Assembly: GCA_014338405.1 (NCBI GenBank)
Contig: JTDE01000210.1
Location: 45,137-109,136, forward strand
Length of the DNA stretch: 64,000 nt
From: Paragonimus skrjabini miyazakii
Lineage: Eukaryota > Platyhelminthes > Trematoda > Plagiorchiida > Troglotrematidae
Direction: 5' to 3'
In this document: positions 56,893-64,000 of the stretch, piece after piece
Layout: each line of letters opens with the position of its first letter
Numbering within the stretch: position 1 is the stretch's first letter
Translations under genes and position numbers: made by a program
The notes under the pieces: model-generated
Told to the model about the DNA's origin: nothing
The model's input: only the letters and a program-made list of their open reading frames with translations
The model's database searches: none

Positions 56893-56964
56893 GCATTTGC
56901 TATGGTTCCTGAAACAAGTCCTTACTACTGGTCGGAAACAGGGCGCAAGTATTGGCCAAGTCTG
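56893..56964 (+). CDS. LARGE: LARGE-like glycosyltransferase, exon 5
   Basis: 24 codons between CACTTTCAG and GTGAGT, phase 0 on both sides. Reads AFAMVPETSPYYWSETGRKY then WPSL, corresponding to LARGE 'VLGLVENQSDWYL..LWK..R.WPAL', which in the family is followed at once by the 'GRGYNTGV' block. That block is not found between 56965 and the window end, so the next exon lies to the right. FNETQ (end of exon 4) with AMVPE also resembles the related GXYLT enzymes; the HYSG block and the WP ending favour LARGE. Confidence 0.75.
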
Positions 56965-59900
56965 GTGAGTTAATAATCCATGTATCCCGTTAAATGCATA
57001 CGCTAGTTTGTGACGCTTCAAGTTTCTTGGCTACATATCTAAAACGTTTTAAAAAGTCACCAGGTGTGTACCTGCCTTTTGTGATTACTTGAGCTTCATC
57101 GGTGACATGTCTGTGTGTGTATGTCTGTTTTACTGACGGACAGCTACACTGTGTTCAAGGATTGAATACGGACATTCAACAGACCAATGTTTTTCTGTTC
57201 ATTCGGGTTTTATTTCTTAAACTTGGAAAATGTTTTGCTTATAATGATGAACTTCCCACCGTATTTTCGTACCCCCGATTATAACAAAACTTTTGAGTTT
57301 CGCTTTAACTGTGCAAACTTACTCACTAGTGAACAATTTCTTTCGGAATGAATAATGAATACTATCCAGTCAACCCTGTCACTCGATGAGGGAAAAAGCT
57401 GGTAGGGTCAGATTATCAAGTTATTCTTTACGCTAAATCTATCTTGTCTACGGCCTTCTGTTATAAATTTGTGGAAATGGTTTAGCATACTAATAACTGT
57501 GTAAGATTTCAGAAATTATTGTGTTCTGTTGATCAGTGGACTTGTATCTCGAGTTAATTTTATGGTAGGATGTATGGCCTTAATTACCAAAGTAAGGAAT
57601 GTCGGAGATTTTTCTTCAACCTCTTAATAAATATTTACTTACTTGTAGAAACATGCGGATGATTATGGTGCTGGCTAAGTCATTGGTCAATCCTTGCGAA
57701 AAGGTTTATATCAAACAATCTTTGACCTCGGTCTCAAGGAAATAAAATCTTGATCTATTTCTTTGTATATCAGTTGGTTGCACCTAACATGCCAGTTGTT
57801 CTTGAGTTACTCATAACAATAGAGACTAATGCTCTCTGGGTTATCTGTTTGCGATCTTTATGCTTATTTGGATTTCTTATTCCACCTCGTCGATGTGTAA
57901 ACCAACTGGCTTTTTTTCTATTGGTAGCGCAAAGTTTGTTGGTGCTCTGCAAATTTACAGCGTTTTTTGCCGAAAAAACATCATTCGTTGTAACTGAGAG
58001 TAAGTGGGGGTGCGTCATTTGCAGACCTTCGGAGTTCGATCTTTCCTTTTGACTTCTACACTCGTATGCCGATCACGGTAGTTCGAAGGTAACGGTGCTC
58101 ATAAGATGTTGTAAGTTCTTTCTTTCTTTCTTCGGTCACCAGTGTCTCGGGAGCATTATCCGGATGTGGCGGAAACACAGCAATAGTATTGACAAGCTTT
58201 CCAGAAGTTTTTCGAGAGCTAGCAGTCTGCATCGACTCCTGAAGTTAGTGGTCTCGTTTTACAGGCTGTTTTGGTCCTGAAGCATCTTGTGTATACCAAC
58301 ACATCGCTTACAACTGTGTGTTCTGCTTGCATCTGCTTTGTTAGGTGGTCGAGGTGTAACATGTCGGCCAATGTATGATTTGGGTTAGGACTTTGTCATT
58401 CTTATCGGCATAGATTGTTTCCGCATGACTATTATGGCTGTCTAGCATAAATCCAAATTACACCAGATACAGATGACTAACATTGGAGACTGGAACATAT
58501 TGTAGAAAATGGCGCATGTTGTAATTCACTGTGCTTCAACAAATTCGTTTACTCTGTGTCTACCAGTTCTTTCTAATTCTGCCATTTTCCTTCTTCCGTT
58601 CCAAAATGCTTCTCTGCAACATGTTGTCACTACTATCCACTTACATGTACGTTAATAGTAATGTAATTTTAACACCCACATGCGACTTGTTGTAGCGCGT
58701 GACGTCAAACACCTGACAGTGAAGATCGGAGACTTGGTTTACATTGTTTAGTCAATCATTGAACAGTTGTTGTAAGTGCTTTAGAAATTAAATTGGTTAA
58801 TCGTCTCATCACGTTCACAACTAACTGTGAATTAGTGTATGCTGCAATAAACACAAGAGAATCCTGTACTTCAAGCTGGTTTTAAGTTTTAGACATGTTA
58901 ATAAATTGTTTTATGCACTTCAAGAATTGCAGTTTCAAAATATCACACAAACAGTTGTTCAATGAGCACAGTATTTAGCTAGTAGTTATTTCACTTTACA
59001 TTGAAAAACGTGTAAAATGTAAGGATCAATAAGAGACCAGATAAACCAGATAGAATCGTACACTGACGTTCAGACAGATACTGATTTGTAACGGGACCCA
59101 GTTAAATCAGTAACTTTACATGGAAAAAGATCGGAATAAGGAAAGTGATCAGAATCAAGAAAAGAATAGAAGACAAACGATTTGTACGCTTCAAATTGTT
59201 GAAGCATATTAAGTTCAAGGAGACTAAAACGAGGAATATCAATTTGGTTAAACAACTGTCTCTTGAATGTAGAAACAATTTTAAACTTTTCGGTCAGAAA
59301 ACCAGAAAAAAATGTGGAATGACCAAATAGCCATTGAGAGAGTGTGTACACTTACAAAACAGTAGAGATTACACAGATTAACAGTTAATTAGGACGTAAA
59401 CTTAAACAGTTTTGTCTTCTTAGTTTGATGGAAGCCTTGCTGACAAGAGAAGGCTGTGTCTAATTGCAAATTGTTGAAACGTTTGAATAGTTAATAGGTT
59501 GGAATCAAGGAGAAACTCTGTTCTTCAATTGTATTTGGCAGCAGCTATCAAGAAAATGCTGGCAATGTGGTCTGTTGGGAAGAAAAAATAGTACAACATT
59601 ATTTTTCAATCTACTGAGCTGTTGGGCACACGTGTTAGACCGACCAGCAATTTAGGTAAGACCATTCTGCTGTGCGAAGATGGTGGGATACTTCACAGTG
59701 TTGAACCCAATAGACTGGTTAATCTGCATCTTGTAAGAGGATGGGTTCTTTGGGAAAAGGAATGGGCCTCACACCAAGCAAAAATAATATCGTGGAAGAA
59801 CTATAGCGTAGACGGCAACTGATTTTTAACGGATGTGGAAGACATCTGATCACGTGAGCACATACTTTTTGGAACGACTAAAAGCGTTCCAATGACGACT

Positions 59901-61859
59901 GAATACCCTACTCTTTGAGAACAGAAAACAATATCTCTCCCAGACGATCCAGTTTGAAGAATTGCTGTAATATGGACTATAGGAATGAAGAACCATAAAT
60001 TTGTAAGTTGGCGCGCTAGAGGTGAACAGGAAATCATAGTGAGCCAAATACGGTGGATCTGGTTAGCAACTCTTTGAAGTTAAATTTGCAGGAAGGATTT
60101 TTGGAACAGCTTTCAACGAAATTTAGATGCCGCACTCTTTGATATATGCATGATATCGGCAGTTTTTCACCTGTCATACATTAGGGACTGTGCCCTACAA
60201 TGCATGAAAATATCCGTGAGATGTTCAGAAAAGACGTAAGCACATATAGAGAACAACCGGAGTTAGTCTAGCTAGCATTTCTCCTTTACTGGACTTAAGT
60301 TGCCTCATTTGTTTGTACACAGTTAAGTCATCAGTAAAGAGAGGAACGTCAGTGGAAAACAATACAAATAGAGAGGAGAAAAAAGTCCAGTGAACGGTTC
60401 AACTTTTGAACACTATGAAGGACTTCATGTGGAACTACTGTCACTACTTACCCGGTTCTTTGTTTTCCGGATCCCATGCCAAATTGTGTTACCTACCTTA
60501 GCTTAGATGACAGTAGAAGTAAGATCAGATCATCTCCTTATGTTTGTCAATGAAAATGACTTACCTACTTCGGGTATGCATATTGTTTTCATTTGATGAG
60601 GCCACCCTGTACGAAACTTTTTACATAGGGGTATCAGACGACTAACTAAATGTTCAGATAAATTGTTATATGATTGTAACAGACATAATGATCACGTTGG
60701 ACAAAGAAACCAGGTTTACGACTTAGTTTTGTCAGTCCACTAAACCCTTCATGGGTCAAACTTTTAAGTATTGGTCACTGTATAAATGTTTACTTATTGA
60801 ACTGATAATGTAGCTGCATAGACATATATATGTACTATAACTTACGTGCTTAACTCTTATTAATCCAGGTAAAACACGTTCCCTGTGTTCGTAGGAATGA
60901 GGTTTGATTGAAGTGTCTCATTTTCTGCTGTATTGTACACCAGATTTTAAGAGAAAGGTAAAACGACAGTTTCATAACGACTTGTAAGTCATTAGTGATT
61001 TTGTTGTTGTTAGCGTTTCGTTCCCGATACAGAACCTTTATCAAACAGGATAAGAGTTAAATGAAGCAACAATTTCAAGAGATCAAGTTTATGTTTTTGA
61101 CACTTGACTTTCATAAACTCAGATGACAGTTTCATTAGCCTACTTGACGGAAAACATCGACTTCATTTCTGTCACGGTTTTCTCATGACTCCAATCTGCT
61201 GTTATTAGCAATCCGAACACAGTATTATTTCCTTGTCTACACATAATCCATGGTCAGTTACTCTCCGATTCATTTAGTTGTTAACGCTTAACTTGCCTCA
61301 AATGTTACTAAATTTGCAACCGGTGAATCAGGTCAACAGCAAAAATGTTACCAATGAACTAAATTACAATTGGTTAAAAGCTTATGAAGGTTTTAGAACA
61401 AGTCTCCGAAATGTGCCTATTCGTAGTTGTTATCTGAGTGAAAACGATACATGATGAAAGCTTTCCTTATTGTTCACTGAACTGACCTATCCGACATATG
61501 GGCTTCAGTTCTGTTTGGTCACTGATTCGACTATCAATTATGTGTTGCAACAGCGCCGTTAGTTGGTTAGTTCAAGAGTTATTATCACACTGAGTGGATT
61601 AACCAGACAAGATTAGACTTCGCCACAACACACTTGACCATGTCTGGGAATAACTGCCTCATATCAAGCCAGGTTTTTAGACGAAGCGAGATGTTGCTCT
61701 CAGACTTCATTTTCTCTTTTATCCAAGTTAAAGTTACCGGTTGTTTGGGTCCATCAGGCTAACAGCCGAATGGGACATGAGTACATAGTTAAATTGATTC
61801 CTCTTTGTAAAACATATCATTGTCTGGTTTATGTTTACTGCAGGACTATCGATTTTGAA

Positions 61860-62170
61860 CTGCAAATAGGTAAAAACAGACTTTTAGTCCAGAATCTGCA
61901 GTTTACCTACATTTGCATTTATTAGCATAGTCTTACGAATGAACTGCTCCATAAAGTCATTTTTAATGAATGTATTGAGTGAAAACTGTTCCTCTTATTG
62001 TGTGGTGTCATTCGAAAATATTTTCACAGGCATGTCTATCACACTTAGGATTAAGTTCTTCCTTAGTCATTACGATACAAAATTACGAAATTATATATTG
62101 TCATTACAAGTTACCGACGATACATTTTTGGTTGTATGGTACCATCCTCACAATGAAACATAAAGACGAC
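61860..62170 (-). pseudogene. Penelope-like element, RT thumb fragment (PLE-5)
   Basis: Nucleotides 61880-62050 align with 33745-33915 of PLE-2 (for example AACTGCTCCATAAAGTCATTTT / AACTGCTATCGAAAGCCATTTT, same strand). Minus-strand traces: EDGTIQPKMYRR (family 'DGT..RSVYRK'), and near the end FMEQFIRKTM (family 'GYP..FI.K'). Stops throughout. Confidence 0.55.
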
Positions 62171-63779
62171 AAAAACTGTGATACTTGTACACTCTAAATT
62201 AAAATAGATAAATTCGTTGATAGATTTGAAATGAGACGGTATTACTCTAAGACTTCTCGACTAACCTGTCATACAGGTACTGCCGTCTACACAATGCTCA
62301 TATGGTTTGTTAATGGACCAACGTGTAACAGTTTCATAATAACATGAACCAATAATGAGTCTAGTGGTTACCCCGCTACCGGAGAACTTAAACTGAACGC
62401 TATAGATGAAGTGGTGTAGTGGCTACTTTATCTTAGCTACTGGTTTCCCCATACTGCAAACGGAGATGTGGAATCAAGTGAAACCAACCGTTTTTCTATC
62501 ACATTCATTTGAATTAACGTCTCAACAAAATCTCGAAATCTTTTATTTACCGATTTTCTTCTAACCGGTTTTAGCATCACGGTTAGCCATTTTGCCGTGA
62601 TACGGAGTCTCACACATAACTGAGGTCGGACGTAGTGATGACTCACTTTTTGTCTACCTTGAATAACCCACAAAGCCTGGGAATTACAGTACCTAATGGT
62701 CAAATTCTTTCGAAGGTATCCAAATCACTAGACCTCCCTGTTCTCATATATCTCAGTGTTTTTACGGATACCTTTTCAACTGCCACTATCTTATCAATTT
62801 TACTTCTTTTGCGAACAAATTTGGTCTCATCTATCAATGATGCACGTTTTTATTTAGACAATCGGCTTTATCGGAACTAGAGATTCTTGCATCTTTACCA
62901 GGTCTGGTTATTAATACAATCGGATTTTGTCTTGGAAATTTGATAAAACCTAACTGTTCCTCAATCTATAGTTACTAGACATTGCTTTCCGGATCCGGTA
63001 CTCATAACACGATTGGAATAAGGTCGTCTTGGGAAACTCAGTTGTAAGGGTTGACGATCGTTACATGTCACCCAACTATCAACCAGGGTAGTTTGCCTGC
63101 TAGCTTTTTGAATGTGACTGCCTAAATCTATTTTTAGGATCCGAATTCAGGTCCTACTGTTGACAACTCGAGACCAAATTTGTCAAAATATGAAAAGAAG
63201 AACTATGCATGCGCTTTTCAGGAGTTCTAATACATTCAGCTATAGTTTGATCGAATTGAAGGGAACTCACAATTTCGTTGTTTTGTTTTCTCATCTTTCG
63301 TTCACGATCTGCTGAGCACAACCTTCAAACACGCTTACTTCACTAGGCTTTACCTCTTTTCATGCACCCGCCAGACATTGTGCTGAAGTCTTCGTAGTAT
63401 TAATGTTATTTTTCTAGGGCAGGTGCAGTAATTTTTTAAGAATTCTAGACGTTCTATACATTGCTTCACAAACTCGATAGCCACATTGTCTACGATCGAT
63501 TGCATACTGATTTTGTCATACCTGTACGTACACATTCAGTGAAGCGGTGTCCTCGGTTATTCTCAGCATCATATATATACCCGTTTTAGTCAAGAGAAAA
63601 TGCGGAAGTGTTCACCGAAGAAGCACTGTCAGCGAAGAGACCATAGGGACTTCCAGACCAACTACTGTCGGTTGCCTTGCACGCAAATCTAGGATACATG
63701 AGTTCGAACAATTGACAGCTACCGTATGAGGACTTCAGATGTCATCGATTGATCATAGTCTAGTATGCTGGTTTTTTAA

Positions 63780-64000
63780 ACTTTTATACGTGTTGCATAT
63801 TACCCACAAAAAACAATCAAGATTTTAAAGGGTAGTGCTGTTATTCCTGACGGGGTGAACAGTAAAACCCGCAGACAGATCACGGGCTACATGAAAACAG
63901 AGGAATCGACGTCTGGCGAAGAAATGAAGAAAAAATTCCCATGCATTGTACCTGATCCATGTGATGATCTTCCTGGTGTTTGGCTGGTCTCCAAACCAGC
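63780..64000 (+). CDS. Unrecognised reading frame running off the right edge
   Basis: After a TAA at 63777 the frame is open for 73 codons to the window end, with a Lys-rich stretch and then PCIVPDPCDDLPGVWLVSKP. Composition looks protein-like (Pro, Cys, Asp, Trp), and no such run appears in the other frames. There is no convincing splice acceptor at its start and I recognise no family. It may be an exon of the host gene, of a neighbouring gene or of a retroelement. Confidence 0.3.

Larger units (their letters stand above)
56965..64000 (+). other. Right flank: intron of the LARGE-like gene, mostly unassigned
   Basis: No further GT8 exon seen. One Penelope fragment (61860-62170). A TTTC microsatellite lies at 58116-58133. 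Around 57750-58280 both strands have open frames without known motifs. A minus-strand frame at 62437-62703 contains KPVRRKSVNKRFRDFVETLI-like sequence that might be a gypsy RT entry but is not followed by further RT blocks. Confidence 0.4.

Noticed and set aside
62340..62420. A-box-like GTCTAGTGGTTACC, possible tRNA
   Set aside because: No B box at the right distance and no cloverleaf.
62437..62703. 88-codon minus frame resembling the entry of a gypsy RT
   Set aside because: KPVRRKSVNKRF and MNVIEKR are suggestive, but no catalytic RT blocks follow in any frame.
1..64000. Prokaryotic features, CRISPR arrays, operons, rRNA
   Set aside because: No regularly spaced repeats, no ribosome-binding sites or dense gene layout; the sequence is eukaryotic.

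Overview
This window looks like nuclear DNA from a parasitic flatworm, most likely a digenean trematode. By eye it is AT-rich (roughly 60 %), it contains spliced genes with very long introns, and it is full of decayed mobile elements. The mix supports a trematode: Ty3/gypsy elements with a YQDD reverse transcriptase box, RTE-type LINEs with an apurinic-like endonuclease, Penelope-like elements with a GIY-YIG endonuclease, and short tRNA-derived repeats carrying hammerhead ribozymes (the SM-alpha arrangement known from schistosomes). The species cannot be fixed from the sequence alone. Nothing prokaryotic is present.

Left part (1-17 kb): almost wall-to-wall transposon fossils. At 1-2168 is the end of a CACTA (En/Spm)-like element: the C-terminal part of a transposase followed by a spliced DUF4806-type reading frame. 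Then come a frameshifted gypsy pol with a 3' LTR (2617-5790), an inverted RTE LINE 5' half (5790-7860), and a composite zone (9.4-17 kb). In that zone a gypsy LTR and gag fragment, a Penelope-like element, a gypsy RT/RNase H fragment, another gypsy RT fragment, a sequencing gap (15657-15850) and a second LTR-like repeat follow one another.

Middle (17-30.7 kb): mostly unassignable DNA with dispersed repeats, an inverted duplication one arm of which is interrupted by a hammerhead-bearing SINE (19.2-20.5 kb), one RTE RT fragment (26.0-26.9 kb) and a compact GC-richer solo LTR (29636-30000).

Right part (30.7-57 kb and beyond): one recognisable host gene on the + strand, a LARGE-like GT8 glycosyltransferase (type II Golgi enzyme). 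I can place five exons, 30743-30859, 44655-44960, 50343-50438, 55095-55178 and 56893-56964. All are bounded by AG/GT and joined in phase 0, and they read signal anchor, GT8 N-terminus, HYSG block, DxD block and the following block. The gene runs off the right edge. Its introns (13.8, 5.4, 4.7 and 1.7 kb) hold Penelope-like fragments (all antisense to the gene), a collapsed RTE copy and SINEs.

The most interesting signal is the SINE family with four copies (15851, 20251, 52670 and 55635). Read in the correct strand, each carries a type I hammerhead ribozyme fold of about 45 nt. Each copy that shows the full core has lost at least one invariant base, but the copies agree on an intact consensus core. 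A second, SM-alpha-like hammerhead remnant lies at 42735-42770.
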